Source: Phialophora verrucosa (lineage: Eukaryota; Ascomycota; Eurotiomycetes; Chaetothyriales; Herpotrichiellaceae). Taken from it: a stretch of 64,000 nt of DNA. The notes under the pieces were generated by a model, which was given only the letters and a program-made list of their open reading frames with translations, made no database searches and was not told the origin of the DNA. Position numbers and translations under genes: made by a program. Shown here one piece after another: positions 1 through 12,728 of this stretch; the stretch's first letter is position 1, and each line of letters begins with the position of its first letter. The stretch lies in NCBI GenBank assembly GCA_002099365.1, contig MSED01000010.1, positions 434,001 through 498,000 on the forward strand, in the 5' to 3' direction.

Positions 1-979
1 GCACAAGGGAGACCTCGCCAAAGCCGCCGAACTCATGGAGCAAGCCCGCTCGCTGGACGAGAAGGACCGTGCGATCAACACCAAATGTGCAAAGTATCAG
101 CTTCGCAACGACCAAAACGACAAAGCCCTCGAAACTGCCAGTAAATTCACCCAAAACCGCACTGGTGGACCTTTGGGCGATTTGGTCGACATGCAGTGCG
201 TGTGGTACCTCATTGAAGACGGACAGTCATACCTCCGGCAGCGGCGCATCGGTCTCGCATTGAAGCGATTTCACCAGGTGCTGAACATTTTTGATATATG
301 GCAGGAAGATCAGTTCGACTTTCACAACTTCTCTCTTAGAAAGGGCATGATCCGGGCATATGTCGATATGCTGAGATGGGAGGATCGATTGAGAGAACAT
401 CCTTTTTTCTCAACGATGGCGGCCTCGGCTGTCAAGGCTTACCTTTTACTCTCCGACAACCCCGACCTGGTCCACGGGCCCATCATGGACGGTGCCAACG
501 GGACCAGCAATTCCGGGGAAATGACGGCCGCGGACCGCAAGAAGGCGCTCAAAAAGGCGAAACGCGAGCAAGAGAAGCTGGAGAAGGCGGAAGCGGAGAA
601 GAAAGCAGCACTCAAGGCTTCCAAACCCACGCCGAAAGCCGAAGAAGGAGAGAACAAGAAAGAAGACCCGGACCCGTTTGGCAAGACGTTGTTGGAGACG
701 AAGGACCCGCTCAAGGACGCCATGAAGTTTCTGGGCCCCTTTCTGGAGTTTTGCCCGGAGAATAGCGAGGCGCAGGAACTGGGGTTCGAAACGTATCTCC
801 GTCGCAAGAAATATCTGCTCGCATTGAAGTCTCTGCTGAAGCTGAAGGCGCTGGGCGTCGAGCCTGCGAAGACCCAAGAATTGGGCGCGCGGCTGAAGAG
901 AGCGATCGAGGGGGACAAAGAAGTGCCCGACAAGGTGAGACAGATTGTCAAGGACGAGGCAGGCGAGCTGGTACAATAA
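1..979 (+). CDS. NAA15: N-terminal acetyltransferase A auxiliary subunit, C-terminal part (5' truncated)
   Basis: The window opens inside this gene: the frame is already open at base 2, so the ATG at 35 is internal. About 325 residues remain, against roughly 800-900 for the family. NAA15 is the TPR scaffold of NatA. It binds the catalytic subunit Naa10 and docks the complex on ribosomes for co-translational N-terminal acetylation. The first half has helical-repeat character, with family-like segments such as WYLIEDGQSYLRQRR and FHQVLNIFDIWQEDQFDFH. A Lys/Glu/Ala-rich charged linker follows (around 540-660), typical of NAA15 and probably coiled. It ends with conserved-looking helices (DPFGKTLLETKDPL, FLEFCPENSEAQELGFE) and TAA at 977-979. 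No intron is visible in this part. Confidence 0.93.
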   Translation, partial: HKGDLAKAAELMEQARSLDEKDRAINTKCAKYQLRNDQNDKALETASKFTQNRTGGPLGDLVDMQCVWYLIEDGQSYLRQRRIGLALKRFHQVLNIFDIWQEDQFDFHNFSLRKGMIRAYVDMLRWEDRLREHPFFSTMAASAVKAYLLLSDNPDLVHGPIMDGANGTSNSGEMTAADRKKALKKAKREQEKLEKAEAEKKAALKASKPTPKAEEGENKKEDPDPFGKTLLETKDPLKDAMKFLGPFLEFCPENSEAQELGFETYLRRKKYLLALKSLLKLKALGVEPAKTQELGARLKRAIEGDKEVPDKVRQIVKDEAGELVQ

Positions 980-1734
980 TGCATCGAGGTCGGAAAAAGA
1001 CGTCGAGATTGCTGGCTGGCTTGCTGGTTGGCTGTATGTGTGTGCGTCTTGTCTTCTGTCGGGCCTTTTCTACGCCATGCACCCACAACTCGGCCATTTC
1101 GGAGTGACGTTGCCAACCCATTCGTGGTCGGAATATCTGGTTTGCGCCAAAAAGGTTCCAAGTTTCTTGACACGAACGGGGACATCATGGTTCAATCCAT
1201 GAACAAGAACTCGACGAGGACAGAACTGGGCGGATGGAGCCCTCACAAGCCACCCCATGTAGCCTTGAGCACCCTGCTGTACTGTGTTGTGTTGTGTTGA
1301 GTTGCGTCGTAGTTAGATACTGTCAGTAGGTCCACCGCTACCTCGTACAGTGGCTTCGGAGGTCAAAACCCAAAAAGTTAGAGTGCAATTTGCAATTGCA
1401 ATTGCGATTTGAGCCGGCACACAACGATCTGATGCATGATGAAGTGACGACTGATACGGTACGGTACGTGGGATTCCCGGTCGATTTTTACTGTCAATTG
1501 AAACGACGGCCACCCCTTAATAGCAAGCCGTGCTGTGGAAGCGGGCAGAAGGCAGAACACTAGCCTCCATCTACTGGTCTGGTCTGGTCTGGCATGGTCA
1601 CAAGGTCAAGTTTACTGGGTCCGAGGAACGAGGCTACTGTTTTGATGGGCGGACAGGGATATTTTCGAATCGTTTGGATGAGTTATGGTGCGGTGGGATC
1701 GATCGTTATACTGTCTGCGCGCCTATCTAAACCA
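980..1734. other. Intergenic, convergent 3' ends
   Basis: This lies between the 3' end of NAA15 and the 3' end of the MFS gene on the other strand. It holds low-complexity runs: TGTGT/GTGTT near 1281-1302, TGCAATTGCAATTGC near 1387-1403 and a CTGGT triplet repeat near 1574-1590. I see no convincing coding sequence. The short ORFs here lack homology-like features. Confidence 0.6.
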
Positions 1735-3477
1735 TCAGACCACTTTCCACACCGTCATGTTCTTCAACAAAGTCCGCGGTCCCCAGATCTGCCTTGTTCG
1801 GAACTTTCTCAACTCCACCTCGTCAACATCATCGGCGTCGTGTCGTCCCGAGGGATTGGATCCTCCAACTCGCCCCTTTGCAGAGAGTGGCCGCTTCTCA
1901 TCCTGCAATACCCTCTGCTGTCTGTGCTCTCGTGCTTGGATCATCTTGGCCTCCCACTGCATGTCACCGACCTTCCATCCCCGGACTACCCACAAACACA
2001 GCGTGGCGCCGATGTACATGAAGGCGGTGAAGAGCTGGGGCGGGAGGTAGATCCAGTTGAGGGTGTTCTTCCGTCTTAATTCCAGGGCGATCGCCTCGGC
2101 TGTCGTCGTGGGCGGGACAATCAGAAGCCACGTCCAACTCAATCCGGCGGGCAGGTCTTGCAGGCCGAGCACCTCGGCAGCCACGGGCGCAATGGTCGCC
2201 CAATACACGCCGGCGGTTGCGCCGCCGACAATCGCGAAAAAGCAGAGGAGTCCCATGGGCGACGAGACCGTCTCGGCGGGGATCCAGAGGGCGAAGCATA
2301 GGATCCCACAGAGGAGGCTGAGGCAGGTAGCGAGATTGATGCGGCCCCAGCGGTCTGAGGAGAGCCCAATGAAGGGGCGGCCGACCATTTGTCCGGCATT
2401 GAGGACTGCACCCAAGACGGAACTTTGCCCCGCGCTGAGCCCGATGGATCGGCCGTAGGCGGGGAGCGAGAAGAGGAGGATGGTGTAGCCGAACATGCTG
2501 AACCAGGACCAGCCCTGCAGGAGAAGAAATTCCGGCTTACGAAGTAACGTCAGGTCGAATGACTTGTGCCGGGAGCCGGTCTGTTTGTTGCGGTCGCGGA
2601 TCAGGTTCGCCGCTGTCAGGTTGACGGCGAAGACGCAGATGCCTAGGACGCGGAACGCCCACGGAAGTCCGTTCTTATCAATGACACGTTGGGTGACAAG
2701 CGAGTATATCAGACCGCCACATCCCGAGCCAGCAGCAGCAATCGCATTGGCGAGGCTGCGTTTCTTGGTGAACCACTGTGCCATGATGCCGACGGAGCCG
2801 ACGAAAAGGAAGCCCATTCCCCAGCCGAAGCAGAATCCCTGGGCCAGGATGATCTGATACTTCTCCTTGCAGAAGCTGGCGCCGATGAGGGAGAGAGTCT
2901 CGAAGAAGACGCCAATCAGGAGACAGACTCTTGTGCCGAAGAGGTGGATGATGCGTGTGGCCAGTGGTGCGACAAACATGGCCTGAGATATTGAAAGACC
3001 GCCGATGAATGCGTAGGCGAGCGCGGATGTGTTTGGAAAATAGTCATGGTTGAGATAGTAGGAGAGGAATACTCCGTACGAAGAGTTGATGCCCCAGGTG
3101 TGTGCTGTGCAGGCAGTGTCAGTGATTGGTCATTGAACAAAGTGTACCTCGAGATAAGTGCTTCGATTGCGATTGCGCGATGGTGCTAGACCCCAGATCT
3201 CTTGGACCGGTTCGTCCATTTCCCCAGAGTCTAACAGTCTTGGCCAGATCGTAGAATCTCTGGCGCTTGCGACGCGATAGATGGACTCGCCCTTACCGTT
3301 AATAAAGAAACAACATGCCACACACACCCAGCCATATCCCCCGTCGGGGGGTGCATCATCGAGTTTGGGCAGCGAGGATGGTGTCTGCTCGATGTCGCTC
3401 TTTTCCGACTCGTTTCCATGACGTGGGCGGCTCGGTGTCGATGATGTGGTTGGGTCAATGGGCGTGTCCTCCGCCAT
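1735..3477 (-). CDS. MFS transporter, monocarboxylate (MCT/MCH-like) family
   Basis: Two exons, 3477-3297 and 3104-1735, give 516 aa. The intron (GTAAGG...CACAG) joins AAC-G to CA-CAC and restores the run FFINAHTWGINSSYGVFL. The ATG at 3477 is used because the longer reading of the frame starts at a GTG. A hydrophilic N-terminus of about 44 residues leads into DGGYGWVCV (residues 45-53), the hallmark start of TM1 in fungal monocarboxylate-porter homologues. About twelve hydrophobic segments follow, with the loop motif SSDRWGRI in the second half. The family moves monocarboxylates or related small acids by proton-coupled transport at the plasma membrane or internal membranes, and many fungal members have no known substrate. 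A charged cytoplasmic tail ends the protein. The substrate cannot be read from sequence. Confidence 0.88.
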
Positions 3478-4360
3478 TTTGTTCCTCACGCCTCAGGTAA
3501 AGAAAGAATGCCAGAACGGAGGAAGATGATGGGGACGCAATAAGAACAGGGACTCGTACATAGCTGCATGCTATGTCACCAGTATATTGTCAACGTCGCC
3601 ATCGCACAAAAACACTAGCAGCCCGAGAAGAATCCGTCGGAATGTCCAGTCCCAGTGCCTCTTGTACGATCGGTCCTTGACTAACAACAGCTATCATGAT
3701 TGGGTCATGTCTATGTCCGTACACGCGGGCCGCGGCATTCGGTCACGATCCGCGAGAAAGAAAGGGTAGTATTTCAACAGTTGTGGGGAGGCGGATCAGA
3801 GGAGAAGAGGAGATGGCCGCTGGCGCCGTGCGGTGCTGTGCCGCGTTTGCCGGCTTGACTTGGTGAAGTCGTCGTCTTGGTTTTCCCAAGCATCGACGAG
3901 ATAGATGGCCTCGCTACTTTCTTCAAGCCATGGCAGTAAGCGCGCTCACCTGCTTCCTTCCATGATCGCAAGGAGAAGGCAACACCGATGGGGGCGGATG
4001 AAGTGCGACAGCGATGATGTCCATGTCACTCGGTGGAGCGAGTCGGCGGTTGTCGTCGCAACCAAAACTGGCCTTAACCGACCCAAACAAAAAAGTCGAC
4101 GACGCCTTTAGCGAGTGAGATCTCGGTGAGAGTCCAATAGAAATCACGGCAATTCATCTTGCTCCGTCCGCTGCGCTGGCTTGAAGTTGGGCATCAATCT
4201 TCCTTGACATCGCCGCTGCGTGGAAATCGTGCTGTCTGCTCTGTTGATCCGTTGAATTACCGTTGTTTGCTTCCAAGCGCCATCGACGTCGAGTTTGAAA
4301 TCTGGAGCTGCGTCTTGATGCATATGCAGTGACACTCACTTCAGCGCAGCTCAGTCCAAC
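3478..4360. promoter_or_regulatory. Divergent intergenic region, MFS (-) and LIM gene (+)
   Basis: This 880-base region separates two divergent start codons and must hold both promoters. No ORF with coding character is visible, and I could not single out a specific operator or TATA element. Confidence 0.5.
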
Positions 4361-6824
4361 ATGTTTCACAGGAAAAGCAGCAGTAGCCTGGGCGGCAGAA
4401 AAGTATCACCGCCTCAGCCGACACTCATGACTGCCGAACAGAAATGTATGTCACTTGCATCCTTCGTACCGAGCGACAATGCCTCCACGGCATCCTCCTT
4501 TTCAGTCCAAATACTCACATAACTTCTCAGCTACCTACCTCGACAATCTGCGAAATAATCGTCCTGCCAGACCGACTGGTTCCAGGCCAGCACCGTTCCC
4601 GTCGAGACACTACGGCTCTTTGACATCGCAATCGTCCTTGGCCCGCTCCGAATCCGCACCGACTGGATCCACGCGCGAAGATGGTTCGGAGAAAGAGGTG
4701 GAACGGGAAGAGGAGGAAGTCAATCACCCGGCCGTACACAAGTCCATGTCACTCTCCTCCAGTTTGAAAGGCCGACCTCTAGCACAACCTCCGGGCAACG
4801 AACCGCCAAAGGTGCGAGGAAGAAAGGTGTCTCCGACCGCCGTTGTCCAGGTTCCAGATCCGCTCGCGCCTGGCATGTACGTCGAATCAGTAGCCAGGAA
4901 GCTGGAGAAGGAGGAAGCACACAATCTGCGAGAGGCACTGCAGCAGATTGATCAGAAGGATGAGCTAAGAATCTACGAGGCGGCGAAAGACGAAGCTGCC
5001 GATTTAGTTTGGAAACACCTGAATCCGAAGGCCGCAGAAGAGGAACAGGTGGCGCCATATCGGAACCCTGACTTGAAATATAAAGACAGGCGGCGTAGCA
5101 GTGGCCATCGTCAACTCAGCGGTTCGAGGAAAGTGTCGTTTCCAACTGCTGTAAGCAACATTTATGAAGAGCCGGAACAGATAACGGAGCCGTCGAGACG
5201 GATCGTTCAACCTCCCACCACCGAACTCCCTCTCAGAGCCAAATCGCGGAACAAGCTGCCTTGGTTGAGAACCAAGACCTCTGGATCGACCGCGGACACA
5301 GACGCTCAAGTGCCCGAAGGCAAGAAATTCGACCGCTTTGAGATCCACAGGAACCCGCCAACGCAATCGCGGAAAGCCGGCTACACGGAAAACACGCCTC
5401 CTCGACCGCCCGCCATCGATACGATCGAGGAAGTCGACACGCCAAACTCCAGGGGCAGCTTGGAGATTCGAAGCGACGACATTCGAGCAGCTACCAGCAT
5501 GAAGAGGAAAGACCGAAGTCCCAATCTTCCCACTCCCACCGCCGTCAGTGACCACGTAGGCCGACCGATTGTCAGCTTCGACAAAGGATGGAAACCACCC
5601 AGCGACTCACCAAGAGCAAGCCAAGATATGGATAGGCCAGTCATCAAACTAACAGAATCACCTTCGCCATCGAAAGGAAGCGACAGGGCTTTCCCGAGGC
5701 CGGCAACTCCCCTCGAAACCACTGGGTCGGCAACTGCTGTGCCCGTCATCAATCTGCCGAAGGAGAAAGCCTCTTCTCGACCGCTCCCTGAGGTCACTGT
5801 CTCTGCGCCAGTTGTACCTACCATTAACCTGCCAGTTGATACCCCATCCGCTCGACCGATCCCGGCGTTGCCGACCATTAATCTCCCGGATGAGACCCCT
5901 GATGTCCCGACGATCAATATCCAGGGAGACCGATCCTCGCCTTCAGTCCCAAAGATCAACCTTCTAGACGACACCGAACATCCCCGTCCATCCAGACCCC
6001 TCCCGACACACTCCGCCTCGGCCCCTCCGCAACCAAACAGCTCAGTCGTCAAAACCCCTTCAACGCGTCTCCCTTGGCTTAACTCCCGTCAATCCCTCCC
6101 CACGGTCTCTTGCTCAAGCTGCGCGCTGCCCATCTCTGGCCGCATTGTCACAGCCTCGGGTTCCAATTCGCAGCGTGATCTCAAAGCCCGCTTCCACCCC
6201 GAGTGCTTTACCTGCCATCACTGCAACACGCCGTTAGAGTGCGTGTCTTTCTATCCCGAACCAGACACCTCCCGACTTGAACGGTTAGGCATTCCCTCCG
6301 AACCTTCCCAACAGCTCTCTCAAGAAGACGAAAACCTCCTTCAAAATGACCCATTGAGGTTCTACTGCCACTTGGATTTCCACGAATTCTTCTCCCCACG
6401 CTGCCGGTCTTGCAAAACCCCCATCGAAGGCGAAATTGTCATTGCATGTGGCCACTCTTACCATGTGGATCATTTCTTCTGCGCCGAGTGCGGTGATCCC
6501 TTTGGGGCGACGACTCCGTTCGTCGAGGGAAGTGACGGCTACGCTTACTGCGTAAGATGCCATACGAGACGCACAAGCGCGCGATGTAAAGGTTGCAAGA
6601 ACCAGATCCTCGACGAAGTCACAGTCGAAGCGCTAGGCGGGAAGTGGCACGAAAATTGCTTCGTATGTCTTGAGTGTGGAGGCGGGTTTGGCAATGAAGG
6701 ACGATTCTTTGTGAGAGACGTCAGCGTGGAGCCGACGGAGAAGGAGAAACGGAAGGGAATCACGAGCAAAGTCGAGGAACGCGCGGTTTGTGGTGGTTGT
6801 GAGGAACGGAGGTTGAAGGCCTGA
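4361..6824 (+). CDS. LIM-domain protein (paxillin-like C-terminus)
   Basis: Two exons, 4361-4445 and 4531-6824, give 792 aa. The short first exon encodes MFHRKSSSSLGG... and ends AAA-T before GTATGT; the intron ends TTCTCAG and joins to read STYLDNLRNNRPARP. The ATGs at 4455 and 4481 therefore lie inside the intron. Residues up to about 560 are disordered and rich in Pro, Ser and Arg, including several near repeats of the form V-P-x-I-N-L-P near 5740-5960. The last 230 residues carry Cys/His pairs of tandem LIM zinc fingers: CSSCALPISG with HPECFTCHHC, then CRSCKTPIEG with HFFCAEC and CVRCH, then CKGCKNQ with CFVCLECG. LIM fingers bind proteins, and fungal paxillin-like members act at the septation ring and polarity sites. 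That localisation is inferred. Confidence 0.9.
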
Positions 6825-8150
6825 GCGGAGGTTGGTTGAGTGTCGTCGCAGTTGGAAGGAGGTGAATATGACCGCGGAAGAGCAACATTTGCAAACTGAG
6901 CTGATTCGGATCTGGTCGATGTAAAACATGGTCTGGTTGGCGCGGGCGTAGTGTTCAGGTGCTTTTTCTTACTGTACCTTTCTGGTCTTTGTCCGGTCGC
7001 CATCGCAAAGTTTGACACCTTCCAGGAGCAACCAGAATAGAACAGAACAGAAAGGAGATCCCAGCATATGAACGCCTCGGCTGCAAGTTCTCGATATTAT
7101 GTAGCGTGACTTTGATAAAGAGAAGATACTGGACGTGACTCTGCAGTGTGCGAGCTGGTCTGCTTTCCCCTTGGATATCAATTCACGTTGTGCCGTGATA
7201 GCCGACGTCTCATCCAGGACCATCAGTCTTCCTCTCGATCATTGTGCGAGTCGGGGGTTCACATGAGCGTGCGCGCGCTCTCTCTCTCTCTCCATCGACA
7301 TTGTACGCCCAGGTTGCCCCTGACTGTATAGTGTCTCAACATGAGCAACGAATTCTCCATGTACATGAGGTGGGACTTTATTGCTCATGAGATTTACAAA
7401 ATCGACGTGACCTCTGGGCACCTAGGTCTGTAGTTATGTCGTGGTAAATGTAGAGCTTATGTCTCTGAATTGTTCTCTAGAGAAGGCGTAAACTAACGCA
7501 GTAATGATGCGGATTCAAGGTCCACAGTCGCTCGCCGCCATCATACAACAATCCCCCCCCTCGGTGTGAATGTGCGTTGCTCGTAAACCTCAATTCGCAC
7601 GACTCCCAACCTCATCATACCACGTCACGCACCCGCCGCCCACAGATCGTTGGCGCTTTCGTAGTGGTCGCCTCGCCGGCGAGCCCGCATGGCGAATGCC
7701 GTCCGTCGATTGCAACGTCACCGTCAGCTCGTCCCTAGGCTCTCCATCGTCAACAATTCGTGCAAGTCGAGGTCAAATCCAGAACTCCATGCTCAATGCG
7801 GTCGCTCAATAGCTGAAGCACTTTTTGCCCATTACACCTTTTCTCGAACTCCGAAAACTGGTCAAGCATAATAATAGCACTTCACATGTGATCCTCACAT
7901 GGGATACAGTCACTTCATATTCACACGCCCAGCCCTTCTTCCCAATAAGTCGTTATGCTGTTATTTATTGCTGGGAGTGGAATGTATCCGGAGAAAAATA
8001 GGTTCTTTTGATCTTTTCCATATATCCTTGCGGTTCTTAGAGACACACAGCCATCATGGAATCCCACAATTGTCATCTTTGATACCCTATGGGCGGGATT
8101 CCTACAACCCGAATGTCACTGGTCTGTGCCCACACAGTGACATCCGCTTT
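6825..8150. other. Intergenic, convergent, no gene seen
   Basis: This is 1.3 kb between convergent genes. It holds a GC/CT dinucleotide run (about 7270-7292) and a run of eight C (about 7551-7558). None of the small ORFs has recognisable features. It probably contains two 3' UTRs. Confidence 0.5.
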
Positions 8151-11100
8151 CTAACGTGGAGGTGAAGTCTGATATGACCCATTAGTTGCTCGACCGTCGA
8201 CGTTGCTGGACTCGTCGTTGGGTGAGCCTTCGCCGGCAAGCTTGTTGTCGGATGCCACGATCTTGCCGTGTATGGCCTGGAGCTCTTTGCCTTTGATGCC
8301 CTTGTTGGGCCAATAGGTGGCAGCATAGTCCCTGCAAAACGTCAGCCAAAATCGTGCTACATTTGGAGGCAAGACTTACCAGAATCGCTTCTCAACCGAC
8401 TCCTGGTTTTCATCCAATTCAGCAACTTGGTCAGTGATGAAGATTCCGATTTGCTTAAGGAGCACACGCAACTCGTTTGCACGCGTCTGGTTATCAGGGA
8501 TCGCACTCTTCGTGGTAGCCTTGATCTTTCTCAAGCTTTCTCTGACAGGCTTGAACAACATATCCAGTAGAGGATCGACTTCTGCGGCAGCAGCGCCGTG
8601 CGATGGATTATCAGTCCGTCGGTGATCGCTACCATGCCGATGGTGAGAACTGTGGCCATTCTCATCGCGATGTCTGCGCTCTCGGTGATCTCTGCTGTCG
8701 CTCTCATGCTTGACGTGACCGTGGCGACGCTCGGACTGAGGAGTCCCGTATCTCTCGGAGCTCTCACGTTGAGTCTGGCTGACTGTCCGGTGTCGAGGCT
8801 TCTCCGATTCTCTCTGCCGAATCCGAGGTGTTGCAGCGGCTGGAGAGCCAGCAGCCTTGTCGGCATGATACTTTTTGTTATTGCGATGGTGGTTCTCTAC
8901 GGCGCGTCTGGCAGCTGGATCGTCCGCATACTTGCTCTTCAAGACGGAGAGGAGATAATCAGCACGTCTGACAAGGTGCACAGCACCGGGAGACTTCGCA
9001 TTCTTCTCATCCCCCCGTTCACGCTCTGCTTTCTTGTCGACGCGGTGCTCTTCGAGGAAAAACTTGTCCATCAAGCCGAGATCTGGGTCATCGCGGATCT
9101 TTTCCCACGCACCATAGCCATGTCGAGAAATACCAACACAAAGCATGCCGTCTTCTCTGGCACCCCAGGGGCAAGAGTATCCAGCAGCCTTTGTCGCCTC
9201 CGGAATTCGGAAAGACTTGAAGTCTGGATCTTTCGAAGTGACTTGCTGGAGCAGACGCATTTCAGTAGGGCGTTCGAGAATGGTTTCGGCATTGATTCGT
9301 TTGACACCATGAAGCTCGAACAGGACAGCTTTGCGGTCTTTCTTGGTTATCGGTCGGTTCGAAGTCCGTTCTAGCTCGGCCATTCGTTGTTGTTCTTCCT
9401 TGAACAGTTTCTCGGACTTGTCCCACACTTCCTGCATGGCGGCTTTGACAACTTCAATGTCTCTGCCGCGGAGCCGAGCTTCAGTGAGGAACTCCTCTGG
9501 TCGATCCTCTAGTGAGCCATAACGGAGGTGGCCTTTGATGAGATATCTATACTCGCGCTCACTCAATGGACGTGATGGGTCAGCTTTTGGACCCTCATCG
9601 GATTCACTATCCGAGTCGATCTCCCTCTGGCGTTGCTCTGACCGTCGAGCTTTGCGGGCTTCACGATCATCAGTTGCCTGATTGCCTCGGACTCGTGGTT
9701 TATTTTGCTCGATGACTTCGGCAAGGTATTTCTCATTGGCCTTCTCCTGCTCCTCTTTCTGGATCCGCTCAAGCTGCTCCTTGGGTATGATATCATCCCA
9801 AGAGAGTTCATCAACTTTGACGTCCACGAAGTCGAAACTTCGCAGAAACTCCTCGCCGCCATCGGCATCGGTGCCGTCCGGCTGCTCAACTTTATAGTCC
9901 TCAGCACTGTTGAGGACGGCATCGAGATCGAGTTCTTCGAGCTTCTTCTGGTTGTCTGTTTGCTCAAACATCTTCTGACCACGCTTCTTGAGAATTCTTG
10001 ATATTTCACTAGAGCTGCCAGGTTCGCCGACCAGTGCGTTGCGCCGAGCTTGAGTTTCCTTGTCGGTGACACCACGCTGAATAGTCAAAAACTCCAGCAT
10101 TAACTTATTTCTGGCTCGCTCTAGGATCTCTTCCTCAATGGTCTCCTTGGAGACTAGGCGGTAGACACTGACCGGCTTGACTTGCCCAATTCGATGTGCT
10201 CTAGCCATAGCTTGCAAGTCGGCCTGAGGATTCCAGTCCGAGTCGAAGATGATGACGGTATCGGCAGTCATAAGGTTGATTCCGAGGCCGCCTGCTCGAG
10301 TCGAAAGCAAGAAGCAGAAATCTGAGCTATCCGGCGCATTGAAATGGTCGATAGCGATTCGGCGGGGGCCCGCAGCAATAGTTCCATCAAGACGCTGGTA
10401 GGCATGGCCACGATACTCCATGTAGTCTCCAAGGATGTCAAGCATCCTGACCATCTGGCTGAAGATCAAGACACGATGACCGTCACGCTTGAGCTTTGTG
10501 AGAAGCTGATCGAGAAGCATCATCTTGCCGCTACTCGTGACGAGGGCACGAAGAACTTCATCACGACGGGCGTCCGCGGGGACGAGACGTTCCTCAGCCG
10601 AAGGGAACATGAAGGGGTGGTTGCTGGCTTTCTTCAACTCCATCATTATGTTGAGAAGCGACTGTTTCTGCCCCTTTGCTCCTTGATTCAAGGCGGCATA
10701 GTTCTTTGTAAGAATATTTTTATAGTACTCCAGCTGAATGTCCGACAATTCGACTCGAATGATCTTTTCGGTCTTGGGGGGAAGATCCTTCTCGACTTTC
10801 TGCTTGGTTCTGCGAAGCATGTACGGCTTGATATCTTCCGTCAGCTGAGCAATCTTGGCACTCGCCTCTTCTGTGGTCAAGTCCATGTTCTCGTCGATGT
10901 TGACAACACCAGGGTTCAAGAAGTCGAACAAGGCAGACAGCTCTCCAAGATTGTTCTGCACGGGTGTGCCGGTGATGAGCAGTCGAGCCGGCGCTTTAAA
11001 CTCTCTCAAGCGGTCGTATAGCTGAGACTCGCGATTCTTGAGACGATGGGCTTCGTCAACGGCCATGAATTGCCACTTGATCTGGCTGAGGAAGGGTGCG

Positions 11101-12728
11101 TCGTGCAGGACATATTCGTAGGTCGTAAGCAGGACATGGAATCGGGGATGCCGAAAGTTTCCGTCCGGTAGGAGCTCGTAGTCCTTGATGATGTTCCGCG
11201 CTGCCTGATTGCCACTGTAGACGACGTAATTTGTGTCCGGCGACCACAGGTCGAATGTTTCAGCCCAGGCAGGCATCGTCGACAGAGGAACTGCGACGAG
11301 GAAGGGACCTTGCTGAGCACGATCATGTCTCAGCCAACTTAAGAATGCAACAGTCTGCACGGTCTTTCCGAGACCCATCTCGTCAGCAAGAACGACATTC
11401 TTTGATTTGACCCAGTTGTAGGCCAAGAAGTTCAAGCCGGTCATCTGGAAGTCTCTAAGCGTACCACCCTTGATGTAGGATGGCTGCTCGCGGACCGGTT
11501 GGAAGGATGATCGAGAAGAGGGGTTGCTCTCAGTAGTGTTCGACTTGAAGTCTTCTCGTCTGCGATTGATATAGCGGTCGATCTCACCCTGCGCGATCTC
11601 ACTGACAAGAGACGAAGACTCCCACGTGGCTTGGTCGTAAAAGAGACCCTTCCACTTGACATAGTACTCAGTGCCTTCGTCACCATCACGGTCACCGATG
11701 ACTCGCTCGACTTTCTTGTAGTCTTCAAGAGCATCGATGTATTGTTCCCGGTCGAGAATCCATTTCTCTCGATCTTCCGGCGCAATGACGGGATCGTCAC
11801 GAATACGCATATCTTCCATCAGGGTTTTCCTGATGTAGTTCTCTAACCTCCGCACGCTTCTGACTCCAGCGAGCGACTCAGCGGTCTCCCAAGTGGCGTG
11901 GTAGTAGGCTTTCTGCTGCCACTTTATGAGGAACTCGTAGTCGTCCTTTGTCTTGGTCGGCGTGGTGACATCGGCCTTGAGACGATGGTTCAAGACAATG
12001 TCAATGGCTGGGCCCGTGTCTTCCTGGCCATTGATCCAGTAGTTGGGAGTCATGGTCTCATCGTCCACTTCAAGAAAGTCATCATCATCGTCTTCATTGT
12101 AGTTAGATACCTTGGCCGCTCGACGGGTGGAGAAACGGATTTCTGCGTGTACCGGTGCCAGGCTATCAGCAGACTGCAGGAGTCTCCGGCGTTGCTTTTT
12201 GGATAGCTTCGCGCGTCGACCGCCGTAAGCGTCCGAATCGTCATCGTCATCAGAACGGGATTCGATCACAGGGGTATGTTGTTTCGATGATCGTTGAGAG
12301 ATGTGGCGCGCACGCTTCCGGGGAGGAGCGACAGCGTCCGAGTCCGTATCGTTCTCATCAGACGTTTCTGCCAGGTTGTGGACGGCACGAGATCTTCCGC
12401 TTCGTCTCAGCCCGTACATCTCTGGATTGTTGCGAATATAATCGTCCTCATGGACCGGATGCTGTTTCCTCTTTGCAGGTCTGATGCTATCATCGGAAGA
12501 AGAATGGTCCTCTTCCACCCGGGCGTCATTTGTGTTCATGGTGACGTCCATCTCGAAATCAGCATCACCCTCCGCATCGGGTTCAGGTGAGCTCGGTTCA
12601 TCGTGGTGAGGAAGGTGCTCGTCTTCATGGTCGTTGTCGCCATGTGACGGCGAGGCTCCGGCAGCGACAGGCTCTGCAGGATCGGACAGCTCGCTCTCAC
12701 TATCGGAGTACCTGGTGCCATTATGCAT
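8151..12728 (-). CDS. CHD1: CHD1-type chromatin remodelling ATPase
   Basis: Two exons, 12728-8380 and 8331-8151, give 1509 aa. The 48-base intron (GTAAGT...TTGCAG) joins FW to DYAATYWPNKG. In order there is an acidic, disordered N-terminus (1-200); two chromodomains (about 250-395, with YEFLIKWQQKAYYHATWE and EYYVKWKGLFYDQATWE); the SNF2 ATPase (DEMGLGKT at 449-456, DEAH at 558-561); the helicase C lobe (VLIFSQMVRMLDILGDY, ARAHRIGQ); a DNA-binding region; and a His/Arg-rich tail ending in the CHD1 C-terminal helical domain (LRVLLKQIGIFITDQVAEL...FWDYAATYWPN). CHD1 slides and spaces nucleosomes in transcribed genes. All motor motifs look intact. The gene is divergent from RLI1. Confidence 0.97.

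Noticed and set aside
5004..6052. Minus-strand ORFs of 183 and 223 codons under the LIM gene
   Set aside because: The plus strand has LIM motifs and a coherent exon model; the minus frames only mirror it.
8598..12484. Several plus-strand ORFs across CHD1
   Set aside because: CHD1 is unambiguous on the minus strand with all domains in order.
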